From Hyphomicrobiales bacterium (GTDB taxonomy: Bacteria; Pseudomonadota; Alphaproteobacteria; Rhizobiales; Rhizobiaceae), in the NCBI GenBank assembly GCA_900473205.1, contig UCLB01000018.1:110584-174583 (forward strand): 64,000 bases of DNA, read 5' to 3'. Shown in pieces: positions 26,899 to 33,848 of this stretch. Under the pieces are notes generated by a model. That model was not told the DNA's origin, searched no databases, and saw only the letters and a list, made by a program, of their open reading frames with translations. How positions within the stretch are numbered: the stretch's first letter is position 1; each line of letters opens with the position of its first letter. Both the position numbers and the translations under genes were made by a program.

Positions 26899-27086
26899 TA
26901 GGTCGGCACCTCAGTGATCACGACTGGCACTACCGTGCATTCCAGATCATCCAAGAAAAGCTTGCGGATTTTCTCGGGAGAAACCTCAAGAAGAGCGGCA
27001 GGAACGTCGAATACGCCGCGCTCTTCCGCTGTGGCGAACGGCATAAGGGAACCGTCTTTGTTTCGTATTCCGAAAGCTTTTATCAT
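26898..27086 (-). CDS. Small acidic protein (62 residues)
   Basis: A 62-residue protein (MIKAFGIRNKDGSLMPF at the start) with a beta-like N-terminus and a helix around PEKIRKLFLDDLE. It shares its first bases with the preceding HTH gene stop and its stop with the next start. I do not recognise it. Its place in a chain of overlapping small genes supports it. Confidence 0.55.
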   Translation of the reverse strand: MIKAFGIRNKDGSLMPFATAEERGVFDVPAALLEVSPEKIRKLFLDDLECTVVPVVITEVPT

Positions 27087-27316
27087 CAGCGCACCTTCGC
27101 AGAACGGAGACGGTACTCGGCATAAGGATTACCGTTCGGGTCTTCCTTCATGAGGGTGTCGATCTTCATCCCCTCGGCCTTCAGCTCATGGACACGAGCG
27201 GCCAGACGGAATGCGCCATAGAGACCCAAGGCTTCGAGCTGGGTGAGCGAACGACCAGAGAGAAGGTGAGCGCGGACCTTGGCAATCTTGGTGTTGGCAT
27301 CTTTGATCTTGGTCAT
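27086..27316 (-). CDS. Small helix-turn-helix protein (HTH_39-like)
   Basis: A 76-residue protein with the pattern of the small phage winged-helix domain often called HTH_39: AHLLSGRSLTQLEALGLYGA (near residues 16-35), then a recognition-type helix, then the wing with NGNPYAEYRL. Such proteins may bind DNA, but their targets are unknown. It is the only clear small DNA-binding candidate in the middle region, yet it lies in the lytic block, so it is not an obvious lysogeny repressor. Confidence 0.65.
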   Translation of the reverse strand: MTKIKDANTKIAKVRAHLLSGRSLTQLEALGLYGAFRLAARVHELKAEGMKIDTLMKEDPNGNPYAEYRLRSAKVR

Positions 27317-27319
27317 CGC

Positions 27320-27502
27320 TCAAGCTCCGTTGCTGAGGAAGTTGCGCATCAAGCCGAGGTCTGCGGGAACACGACCGGCTGCAATCTGCTGGGTGAGGAA
27401 GGCGGCACGGGAACGCTTTACGCTCACCTTGCGATAACCCTTGGTTGGGTGAAGGACGCGCTCAGCGGTTGCCGGGATGGAGCGGTTACGAGAAACGGGC
27501 AT
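27320..27502 (-). CDS. Small basic protein (60 residues)
   Basis: The ATG at 27502 is preceded by AGGA and yields MPVSRNRSIPATAERVLH..., 60 residues with many arginines and lysines. It follows the promoter at 27593-27609 and its hairpin and is the first gene of that transcript. A nucleic-acid or host-protein-binding role would suit the charge, but nothing specific is recognised. Confidence 0.5.
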   Translation of the reverse strand: MPVSRNRSIPATAERVLHPTKGYRKVSVKRSRAAFLTQQIAAGRVPADLGLMRNFLSNGA

Positions 27503-27546
27503 TTGATTTCCTATCGGTTGTTGATTGCGCATCGGCGCTGGAAATG

Positions 27547-27576
27547 AAAAAGCCCCCGGCCCGTGAGGACCGAGGG
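27547..27576 (-). terminator. Promoter-proximal hairpin terminator
   Basis: The minus strand forms a ten-pair stem CCCTCGGTCC-TCAC-GGGCCGGGGG followed by CTTTTT. It begins about 17 bases after the expected start of the promoter at 27593-27609. It could end transcription coming from upstream genes and also trim the local transcript, or serve as a 5' stability or processing hairpin. Confidence 0.75.
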
Positions 27577-27592
27577 TGTTCTGTGAGGATTG

Positions 27593-27609
27593 CTATGGTG
27601 AGGGGTATT
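27593..27609 (-). promoter_or_regulatory. Phage promoter for the mid-region (one-base variant)
   Basis: The minus strand reads AATACCCCTCACCATAG, differing from the common core at one upstream base (T to A at -15). Initiation is expected opposite 27593. It drives the small genes, primase-helicase and DNA polymerase. A ten-pair hairpin follows shortly downstream. Confidence 0.88.
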
Positions 27610-27616
27610 CAGCGGC

Positions 27617-27718
27617 TTAGAAGAACCGTACGCCCTGCAAGGCCCTGCCGATCAAGAGGAGAGCGATGGCCGCGCCAAGTACGAAACCAGCGATGAGGAT
27701 GATTACAGCCGTAAACAT
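27617..27718 (-). CDS. 33-residue membrane peptide coupled to the amidase gene
   Basis: The ATG at 27718 overlaps the amidase stop codon (TGATG), and TAA follows at 27617. The product is almost entirely one hydrophobic helix (residues about 2-24: FTAVIILIAGFVLGAAIALL) with a short basic tail. Coupling to an endolysin gene and the single helix suggest a holin-like or pinholin-like accessory, which is inference. It lies just upstream of the promoter at 27593-27609. Confidence 0.5.
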   Translation of the reverse strand: MFTAVIILIAGFVLGAAIALLLIGRALQGVRFF

Positions 27719-28368
27719 CAGCGAAAGCGGATTGTCTGACCGACCTTCAGCGCCTTTACCCTGACGCCAGGATTGAGAGCGGTGAGCTGGTCAACTGAGG
27801 TCGAGAACTTGCGACCCAGGGCAAACAGTGTGTCACCCTCGACAATCGTATGGTACGCCCAGCCGTTGTCCTTCGGACCCTTCTTCGGGGGAACATCAGG
27901 AGACTTGGGTGTAACGAACGGCTGCTTCGTGAGAAACACGCCGGTCTCGTTGACCCACTTGCGCACGTCAAAGCACGGGCAGTCCTTGGCAACCTTCGGG
28001 AAATCACGATGTCCCTGGATGGTGGCACCGGGATATTTGGCCTTCAGTTCGATGAGGAGTTCAGCCAGTGCGGCGTACTGGGAAGGCGTAAAGTTGTCCT
28101 CAGCGCGGCCCTTGGAATCGACACCACCCACTAGGCAGATGCCTACGGAGATGGAGTTATAGCCTTCGACATGTGCGCCGATTGCATCAACAGGGCGGCC
28201 AATCTCTACGCGACCATCGCGGCGGATGATGAAGTGGTAGCCGATCATCAGCCAACCTTTGGCGCGGTGCCACCGGTCGATCTCAGCGCGGCCAATGTCC
28301 AGCGTTGGAGGTGTGGCCGCACAATGCACGGCGATATAGTCCGTGCGGGTACGGGATTTCATGCTCAT
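27718..28368 (-). CDS. N-acetylmuramoyl-L-alanine amidase (T7 lysozyme-like) with C-terminal LysM
   Basis: The endolysin, which cleaves the bond between muramic acid and the peptide stem. The 216 residues comprise a T7 gp3.5-type amidase domain (about 8-140) and a LysM domain (about 172-216, YHTIVEGDTLFALGRKF start). Zinc ligands are His15, His120 and Cys130, with catalytic Tyr44 and Lys128, matching T7 His17, His122, Cys130, Tyr46 and Lys128. T7 lysozyme (151 residues) also inhibits phage RNA polymerase; whether this one does is unknown. The LysM addition would add cell-wall binding. Confidence 0.92.
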   Translation of the reverse strand: MSMKSRTRTDYIAVHCAATPPTLDIGRAEIDRWHRAKGWLMIGYHFIIRRDGRVEIGRPVDAIGAHVEGYNSISVGICLVGGVDSKGRAEDNFTPSQYAALAELLIELKAKYPGATIQGHRDFPKVAKDCPCFDVRKWVNETGVFLTKQPFVTPKSPDVPPKKGPKDNGWAYHTIVEGDTLFALGRKFSTSVDQLTALNPGVRVKALKVGQTIRFR

Positions 28369-28377
28369 GATTTTCTT

Positions 28378-28698
28378 TCAGGGGTAAAGGCTGCGGTACT
28401 CGACCGTGCGGCCAGCATCGAGTGCGGCTTGAATTCCGTACTGCATGCCTGTTGAGATGCCCCGGTCGGTATAGACCACGGAAGCATCGGCCACTGATCG
28501 CCATGCCAAGCCTGCGTCTATTCCCCATTTGCGTTCGCTCGGAACGTCATCATTGAGGATGCCGGGTTGAGTGTAGAGAAGATGAGAAGCGATAGGTGCC
28601 TCGCCCCTGCTCAAGCTGTCCCTGACGCAGGCGCGGGCATAATCGACATTGCTATCCACATCACCCGCAAAGGGGCTTTCGAGGATTACCAATCTCAT
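28378..28698 (-). CDS. DUF4406/DUF7768-like nucleoside-deoxyribosyltransferase-fold protein
   Basis: A 106-residue protein beginning MRLVILESPFAGDVDSNVDY, the start of a Rossmann-like fold seen in phage DUF4406/DUF7768 proteins. The ARACVRDSLSRGEAPIASHLLY segment and the final VVYTDRGISTGMQYGIQAA fit a distant nucleoside 2-deoxyribosyltransferase. Enzymatic activity has not been inferred from residues. It overlaps the endonuclease stop by 4 bases (ATGA) and precedes the amidase by 9 bases. Confidence 0.6.
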   Translation of the reverse strand: MRLVILESPFAGDVDSNVDYARACVRDSLSRGEAPIASHLLYTQPGILNDDVPSERKWGIDAGLAWRSVADASVVYTDRGISTGMQYGIQAALDAGRTVEYRSLYP

Positions 28699-29105
28699 TG
28701 TTTGATCCAGTCGAGGGGGATGGTTTTGTCCGCGAACTGGAAGTCATGCTTGATGCACCAGTCGGCGTAAGTTGTTGCGGAGGTCTTGGAAATCTTGGCT
28801 CGGCTGTTTGAGAAGACGAACCGGATGTCCAGCTCGGGATGCTGGGACTTGATGAGGATGTGCTTCTGCCGGTCGGCAGTGACGAAGCGGCCCTTGGTTT
28901 CGATGATGACACCATTGGGAAGTTCGAAGTCTGGAGTGTAGGTCGCGGCCCGTGCGGGCTTGGTGTATTTCACCTTCTTCTGTTCGAAGCGCACTTCAAC
29001 GCCCAAGGCTCGGAGCTGGTCTGCGACCTTCTCTTCAAGCCCTGAGCGGAAACCTTCACGCAGCCCAACATCGCCCAGTTGTGTGGCGGGGGTGCGGAAG
29101 CCCAT
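28695..29105 (-). CDS. Endonuclease I, Holliday-junction resolvase (T7 gp3-like)
   Basis: A 136-residue enzyme (T7 gp3: 149) that cuts branched DNA and helps degrade host DNA. The family signature is complete: GFRSGLEEKVADQL with the catalytic Glu, YTPDFELPNGVIIETKG with Asp and the E-x-K pair, and KHILIKSQHPELDIRFVFSN. It follows the SSB gene by 2 bases, which keeps the T7 order 2.5-3-3.5. Confidence 0.95.
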   Translation of the reverse strand: MGFRTPATQLGDVGLREGFRSGLEEKVADQLRALGVEVRFEQKKVKYTKPARAATYTPDFELPNGVIIETKGRFVTADRQKHILIKSQHPELDIRFVFSNSRAKISKTSATTYADWCIKHDFQFADKTIPLDWIKQ

Positions 29106-29107
29106 GA

Positions 29108-29833
29108 TTAGAAGTCCTGCGGGAATTCTTCTTCGTCAGCGGCCTTGTCATCACCGCCATCGTATGGGTTCTCACCGTCTGCATCCTCGTCAACGACATC
29201 AGCAGAAGAGAAGCCTTCCTCAACACCGAAGCCCATGCTGGATGCAGAGCGTTCACCGGCTGTCTTAAGGTCAATGATCTGGACGCCCACGAGACGGAGC
29301 TTGAGACCAGCCGCAGCCGTACCAGGAATGAAGTACGGGCTCAGTTCGAACGAGACCTTACCGACTGTGCCGCCCCAAATGGCCGGAACCTTCCGCATGC
29401 TGACACCCTTCGCATCAACGATAGCTGGCTTGACGTGGATAATCTTGCCTTCGTCTTTGCCCTTCTTGATCTTGAAGCTGGCAGGCATCGCGAACTTGAA
29501 CGAGATTTCGCCCGTTGGCTCTTCGCTCTCCTGATCGTAGAGCGTTGTATAAAGATCGTTGACCTTCACATCCCCGAGCTTCTTACGGGTCTCAACTTTC
29601 AGACCCTTGAATGCGGCCTTCGCTTCGCTGATCGCTTCATCGAAATACGGCTGAAGCTTTGCGAGGAACTGACGAGCCTCGGCGCTGTCTGCCTGCATCA
29701 AACCCTGGACCGAGAATTCGCCTGCGTCCTTCGGGAATTCCTTTGTGCCGTAGTCCGGCTCAGTCAGCTTGGGGAAGCGGAACGTGATGCGTGGGGACAC
29801 CATCGAGACGCGTTTCTTTTTTTCGTTTGCCAT
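29108..29833 (-). CDS. Single-stranded DNA-binding protein (T7 gp2.5-like)
   Basis: A 241-residue protein (T7 gp2.5: 232) with an OB-fold-like region and the hallmark acidic C-terminal tail ending in EEEFPQDF, whose last phenylalanine in T7 gp2.5 contacts polymerase and helicase. The N-terminal half has SPRITFRFPKLTEPDYGTK. It is the first gene after the promoter at 29918 and lies directly upstream of the endonuclease gene, as in T7. Confidence 0.85.
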   Translation of the reverse strand: MANEKKKRVSMVSPRITFRFPKLTEPDYGTKEFPKDAGEFSVQGLMQADSAEARQFLAKLQPYFDEAISEAKAAFKGLKVETRKKLGDVKVNDLYTTLYDQESEEPTGEISFKFAMPASFKIKKGKDEGKIIHVKPAIVDAKGVSMRKVPAIWGGTVGKVSFELSPYFIPGTAAAGLKLRLVGVQIIDLKTAGERSASSMGFGVEEGFSSADVVDEDADGENPYDGGDDKAADEEEFPQDF

Positions 29834-29861
29834 TTAATTTCCTAGAGAGTGGCCCAAACGG

Positions 29862-29892
29862 AAAAACCCCCTGGCTGATGTGGCGCAGGGGG
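29862..29892 (-). terminator. Promoter-proximal hairpin terminator upstream of SSB
   Basis: The minus strand reads CCCCCTG ... CAGGGGG followed by TTTTT, a seven-pair stem around a 12-base loop. It lies about 26 bases downstream of the promoter at 29918 and 28 bases before the SSB start. This is the same promoter-then-hairpin layout as at 27547. Confidence 0.75.
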
Positions 29893-29917
29893 CGGGTTTG
29901 GGCGGTTATGAGAATTG

Positions 29918-29934
29918 CTATGGTGAGGGGTAAT
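29918..29934 (-). promoter_or_regulatory. Phage promoter upstream of the SSB gene
   Basis: Full core ATTACCCCTCACCATAG on the minus strand, with initiation expected opposite 29918. Identity with the site at 31140 extends well beyond the core on the downstream side (GCAATTCTCATAAC), suggesting duplication. It drives SSB, endonuclease, the small domain protein and the amidase. It lies back to back with the plus-strand gene at 30014. Confidence 0.92.
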
Positions 29935-30013
29935 CAAAAAGTAGGATTGGACCTATACAACCCTACGATGGGGACTGGTGAGATTGCTTTCACCGTAAAG
30001 GGGCATTAGGAAA

Positions 30014-30961
30014 ATGATCGATAGGATTGGGCATGTTAAAAACCCACTCACAGTTATCGCGATGTTTGCGGGGCTAGCTGAAGTTTCTGGTGCAGCAGTC
30101 CTCCCATTCGTCCAAGACGAGGTACAACTTTTTTATGTGAAGTTTCTCTCGGCTTTCCCATGCTTGATAGTGGGGCTGTTTTTCTACACGCTTTGGCATT
30201 ACCCAAAGAACCTTTACGCGCCCTCCGACTATACCGATGAGAGCAATTTCGTTGCGGCTCTAGGGACAGCGATTAGGTTGAAAGAGGACGAAGAAGTAAT
30301 CGCAGCAGCAGACCCGCTTGGTGCCGACAACGTCTCCCCAGTCGCAGAACCCATCAATGGGGCATCGGTTGAAGTTGATCAAACCGTTCAAGAACAAGCT
30401 ACCGAAAGTACAGCGCAAACCAGCGAAGAGCGCGTGGTCTTGACTGCGCCGCCCATCTCTAAAACTAGGACGTATGTCCGAAAAGGTGCGCAGTATTCTG
30501 CTTATAGTCTGACGCAACAGAATAAGCACTTGAGACTTATGAACCGCATTAGGCGCGCAGAGGACTTAGCTATAAATGATATCGAAGCCGCTGGCGGCTT
30601 AAGTTTTAAGCGTAGAGTGTCTCCCGTCAGTTCCCCTGATATCGTTTTTGATGGCGTGTCGGAGCAAAATGACAGGGTCACGGTGATCGAGGTCAAATAC
30701 AGCGCGGGGAACAGGCTGATATTAGATTCCTACAGACAGGCGTTCTTTTTGGCATTGAAGTGCTACGACTCTCTACCAGCCAGTAAGCAGAAAAACTTTC
30801 TCTTCATATTTGCCTTGGTAACCGAGACGGAGTTAGACCCAGAGACGGCAGATGAGTTTGACGAGAGCCTAAACGGCTTGGCCAGGTCCTTCCCGTTCCA
30901 AGCATTGATCACGCGCTACACCTACCGTCACTTAGAAAAAGCTACGAGAACCGCATCCTAA
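30014..30961 (+). CDS. Membrane-anchored protein with PD-(D/E)XK-like nuclease domain (lysogen-side gene)
   Basis: A 315-residue protein with a GGAAAA-type site before the ATG. Two hydrophobic helices lie at about residues 10-30 and 37-58 (PLTVIAMFAGLAEVSGAAVL, then FLSAFPCLIVGLFFYTLW), followed by LYAPSDYTDESNF. This N-terminal module resembles one I recall from varied bacterial proteins. A variable acidic linker reaches residue 150. The C-terminus has FKRRVSPVSSPDIVFDGV and VTVIEVKYSAGN, the D ... E-x-K pattern of restriction-like nucleases, then a long helix. It runs against the lytic genes between two phage promoters. An exclusion or defence role is possible; no target is visible. Confidence 0.6.
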   Translation: MIDRIGHVKNPLTVIAMFAGLAEVSGAAVLPFVQDEVQLFYVKFLSAFPCLIVGLFFYTLWHYPKNLYAPSDYTDESNFVAALGTAIRLKEDEEVIAAADPLGADNVSPVAEPINGASVEVDQTVQEQATESTAQTSEERVVLTAPPISKTRTYVRKGAQYSAYSLTQQNKHLRLMNRIRRAEDLAINDIEAAGGLSFKRRVSPVSSPDIVFDGVSEQNDRVTVIEVKYSAGNRLILDSYRQAFFLALKCYDSLPASKQKNFLFIFALVTETELDPETADEFDESLNGLARSFPFQALITRYTYRHLEKATRTAS

Positions 30962-31111
30962 TCAATTTCGGTGGGCTTGGGCTAGAGTGGCTACGTCATA
31001 GCCCTGCTCTCGCAGCTCCATAGCCATGCCGAAGTTGATGTTGCGACCAGTCCTCCAGATCGCGATAGCCTTACCGAGGGTGGACTGCATTTCGTTGACG
31101 TTCGTGTTCAT
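30962..31111 (-). CDS. Small protein after the RNA polymerase gene (49 residues)
   Basis: The ATG at 31111 has AGGA 7 bases upstream and lies 29 bases inside the transcript from the promoter at 31140. The product (MNTNVNEMQSTLGKAIAIWR...) is helical and moderately basic. It occupies the place of the T7 genes between gene 1 and gene 2.5, such as small host-inhibitor proteins, but I see no diagnostic feature. It ends exactly where the plus-strand gene at 30014-30961 ends, tail to tail. Confidence 0.55.
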   Translation of the reverse strand: MNTNVNEMQSTLGKAIAIWRTGRNINFGMAMELREQGYDVATLAQAHRN

Positions 31112-31139
31112 GTGAAATCCTGTCGAGTTATGAGAATTG

Positions 31140-31156
31140 CTATGGTGAGGGGTAAT
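31140..31156 (-). promoter_or_regulatory. Phage promoter after the RNA polymerase gene
   Basis: Full core ATTACCCCTCACCATAG on the minus strand, with initiation expected opposite 31140. Downstream is the 49-residue gene, then the antisense of the plus-strand membrane nuclease gene. A perfect palindrome at 31162-31177 lies 5 bases upstream, where a bound protein could interfere with the polymerase. Confidence 0.92.
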
Positions 31157-31161
31157 CACAT

Positions 31162-31177
31162 GTGCAAACATTTGCAC
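31162..31177. promoter_or_regulatory. Perfect palindrome GTGCAAA-CA-TTTGCAC, operator-like
   Basis: Two 7-base arms with a 2-base centre lie just upstream of the phage promoter at 31140-31156 and downstream of the polymerase stop codon. The palindrome overlaps the 15-bp repeat at 31175-31189 by three bases. It has the form of a small-dimer repressor operator, but no candidate regulator is identified in the window. Confidence 0.55.
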
Positions 31178-31189
31178 TAGTGGATATAT
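31175..31189 (+). repeat. 15-bp inverted repeat, left copy, at the RNA polymerase stop codon
   Basis: CACTAGTGGATATAT on the plus strand, ending on the first base of the stop codon of the RNA polymerase gene. Its exact inverse lies at 34001-34015 upstream of the polymerase promoters, so the pair brackets the whole polymerase unit. Possible meanings are an invertible or mobile unit, paired operators, or recombinase arm sites. Confidence 0.7.
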
Positions 31190-33780
31190 CAGGCGAAAAA
31201 GAAAGCGCTCTCAAGGACTTGAGACAAATCCAGGGAGCCTTTTTGCGGTAGTGATGGAAGCTTATTTCCTTCAGGAAGCATGGCCGAAATCTCATGGCCA
31301 AACTCGGCAAGGACATCGTGGTCCCCATACATTTTGACGAACTCTTCCCGGAGGAACTGAGCCATCGCCCAGGCGTTGCCCGCATGAGTGCCGTAGCTGT
31401 CATGGATGAGCGAGAACGAACGGATGCCCTCGTCATGGCAACGGGACACCGTGAGCTGCATGTGAGCTGCGTCCATTGAGTGGACCCAGTTCGGAGAAAT
31501 GCCGCTACCTTGCTTGCGCTTGTCGATCTTCTTCGAGGCAACGTCGATGGAGAGCTGGAGGCGAACCTTTTGGAACGTCAGTTCAAGACGCTTCTGTTCG
31601 CTGGTGGTGTACTCCTGCATGACCTTCAGGCCAGCCGGGGTATTCCAGATGACAGGCAAGCTTTCCTTTGCCGCGATCTTGGCGACCTTCTGGAGCCAGT
31701 CCATCGCACCCGCAGCAGCAACCACGACTTCACCCACGCAGTCCCAAATGAGGAGACCGAGGAAGGAAGCCGCAGAGAACCCGGTGCCTTCGAAGGGGAA
31801 CGCATCGCCAGCCGATTGCTTCCAAGGGGTGACCGTATCGGTGAACACCTGTTCCCTAAATCCGAACTCGGATGCACCGTAGGCCAGCGTCATGACCGGG
31901 CGCTTGGTCACTTTGCGGGTGATGCCGTAGGCCAGCCACTTGCGAGCCATGGAACCATCGCTTTCTACGGTGATGGTCTTCGGCTTCTTGGTCTCCTTAT
32001 CCTTCACCTCCTTGGTCGCGGTGTCTTCAGGGCAAGCCTCGGAGATGACCTTGAGCTTGGCGATGAGGACCTCAGCGACCGTTGCGTAGATGTCGTTCGG
32101 CTTATCGCTCGGTACGAGGTTGACCGCAGCACCACCGATCTCATCCAGAAGCATGGCCGAGAAGTTCTGAAGGCCATTGCATGTGCCATCCATCTGGACA
32201 GGAAGATGCGAATGATAGGCGAACCCCTCAGTCACGTAGCCCAGCCATTCGAAGCAGAATGCAAGAGCCTGCCAAGGCTTCTCAGCGGTCAACCAAAAGC
32301 GGCTGTCGTAAGGGTTCTCAGCGGACGCTAGGATTTCCCTTTGATTCGCCACGACCCACGCAACACGTTCTTCCATGGAGCATTTGTCCACGCCCCAAAG
32401 ACCAGCACCATGGATGGCCAGCCAGTCAGCACCTTCTTGGTTCGTAATCGGAACCGAGTTGGCGAACTGGAGGAGACCATGGGAGGCATCGTCACCCTGA
32501 GGATTGAGGAAGAGCGGGACGGCATAGACGCGACCACGGAAGTCCATCTGATGCGGGAAGTAGAACTCCTCTTCATCCCTGAAGCGGGTTGCGACACCCA
32601 GCATGCGGGAGAAAGCCAAACGCTTGGAGACCGCACGGGCATTCGCTTCATAGATCGTGGTCCGCTCAGACTTCCAGCGGGAGAAGGCTTCGAGCTGCTC
32701 CGGGGACATGTCCTCCCTCTTCATTTCCGGGGTCAACCACATGGGTTTCTCCGGGAGAGGCATATCATCCGCCTGCGGGATACATGCGAGGGTGGATAGA
32801 TTATCCCAAAGCGAAGCCATCACATCATAGACGCGGTGGTTGATGCTCCAGGCCGTATTCTGCATGGCGTTGACCGAATGGTAGACCTTCGGCATGTCCA
32901 CGCTTTCCAAGTCCATGAGGTATTGCCGGTTCCCGGTCTTGATCAGACGGAGATTGCGAACCCGGCCAGACCAGTACCCGCCCCGGAATGGAGAGGTCCA
33001 AGGGCGCGGCGGTACGAGGGTTGGAAGGTAGACCGGAGACAGTGGGGCAAGCCGTGAGTTCTCCGTGGCCAGCCAGTCGAGAGTTTCCTTGGTGGCGACC
33101 ACATAAATATTGGTGTTGTGTGCGCCTTCAGACTGTCGGACGATCTCGAAAAGCCCGGTCTGTTCCACCGCGATCTCGATCAACTTCAGGCCTACCTTGG
33201 CCTTCACGTCTTGGCTCCAGTCCTGCCACTCAGCACCCTTGTGCTTGGCATGCTTCGTCATGGCGCGTTTCTGGTGGACCGCGTTCTGTGTCTGCTCGGT
33301 GATCTTCTTTCTTGCGTATTCGTATGCGTCTTGATCGTGACCCTTGAACGCATTGAAAAACATCTCGTCTTCGACCATGGCCGCGAGACGGATGGACAAA
33401 GGCGTCAGCTTCATACGCATGGAGACGTAATCGAAGAGGTTCCGAAGAGTGAGATGAGCGACCACATCAAGGTCGGCTTCCTTCAGGTACGCTACAGCGG
33501 TGTGCTTCTTCCCTGCCCTGCCCGAACTGGCCTCTGCCAGAAATGCTTCTAGCCCTGTCACGACCTGGGCGTGGGCATGGATGATCATGCGGCGAGATGA
33601 GAGATTAGACGCCTCGGCGCTACGCTCCCGGTTCTTTTCCAAACCTTTTTCAAAGCGGGCGATGCCAGCGGAGCGCATCTCTTCTTCGAGAGCAATCTGC
33701 TTATCCCAAGCTTCATGCTCGGTCGGCAGGCATCCATGGGCAGCAAGAAAAAGTTCATTCGTGTGGTCGATGTCGATCAA
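31189..33780 (-). CDS. Single-subunit phage RNA polymerase (T7 gp1-like)
   Basis: The transcriptase of the phage promoters here, 863 residues (T7: 883). It is read from TTG at 33780 with GGAAGG 8 bases upstream, because the N-terminal homology begins right there. Catalytic and substrate motifs are present: PVQMDGTCNGLQNFSAM (Asp near 528; T7 Asp537), TKRPVMTLAYGASEFGF (Lys and Tyr as T7 Lys631/Tyr639) and SFSLIHDSYGTH (Asp near 793; T7 Asp812). The end AFFFA matches the T7 FAFA foot. The specificity loop reads RLELTFQKVRLQL with Glu near residue 733 at the T7 Asn748/T3 Asp749 position, fitting the CC at -11/-10 of its promoters. Confidence 0.97.
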   Translation of the reverse strand: MIDIDHTNELFLAAHGCLPTEHEAWDKQIALEEEMRSAGIARFEKGLEKNRERSAEASNLSSRRMIIHAHAQVVTGLEAFLAEASSGRAGKKHTAVAYLKEADLDVVAHLTLRNLFDYVSMRMKLTPLSIRLAAMVEDEMFFNAFKGHDQDAYEYARKKITEQTQNAVHQKRAMTKHAKHKGAEWQDWSQDVKAKVGLKLIEIAVEQTGLFEIVRQSEGAHNTNIYVVATKETLDWLATENSRLAPLSPVYLPTLVPPRPWTSPFRGGYWSGRVRNLRLIKTGNRQYLMDLESVDMPKVYHSVNAMQNTAWSINHRVYDVMASLWDNLSTLACIPQADDMPLPEKPMWLTPEMKREDMSPEQLEAFSRWKSERTTIYEANARAVSKRLAFSRMLGVATRFRDEEEFYFPHQMDFRGRVYAVPLFLNPQGDDASHGLLQFANSVPITNQEGADWLAIHGAGLWGVDKCSMEERVAWVVANQREILASAENPYDSRFWLTAEKPWQALAFCFEWLGYVTEGFAYHSHLPVQMDGTCNGLQNFSAMLLDEIGGAAVNLVPSDKPNDIYATVAEVLIAKLKVISEACPEDTATKEVKDKETKKPKTITVESDGSMARKWLAYGITRKVTKRPVMTLAYGASEFGFREQVFTDTVTPWKQSAGDAFPFEGTGFSAASFLGLLIWDCVGEVVVAAAGAMDWLQKVAKIAAKESLPVIWNTPAGLKVMQEYTTSEQKRLELTFQKVRLQLSIDVASKKIDKRKQGSGISPNWVHSMDAAHMQLTVSRCHDEGIRSFSLIHDSYGTHAGNAWAMAQFLREEFVKMYGDHDVLAEFGHEISAMLPEGNKLPSLPQKGSLDLSQVLESAFFFA

Positions 33781-33800
33781 GGGAAGAGCCTTCCAAAAGG

Positions 33801-33848
33801 AAAAGGCCCGCCTCGGAACACTTAAGTAAGTGAACCGGGGACTGGGCC
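33801..33848 (-). terminator. Leader hairpin or attenuator at the 5' end of the polymerase transcript
   Basis: The transcript from the proximal promoter would begin GGCCC at its first base and pair with GGGCC about 40 bases later, with an inner CACTT/AAGTG hairpin, followed by TTTTCC. It ends about 20 bases before the polymerase TTG start codon. It could attenuate polymerase synthesis or stabilise the messenger's 5' end. Confidence 0.5.

Noticed and set aside
27086-27316. HTH_39-like protein as the lysogeny repressor
   Set aside because: It lies inside a lytic transcript driven by phage RNA polymerase on the same strand as replication genes, which does not suit a maintenance repressor.
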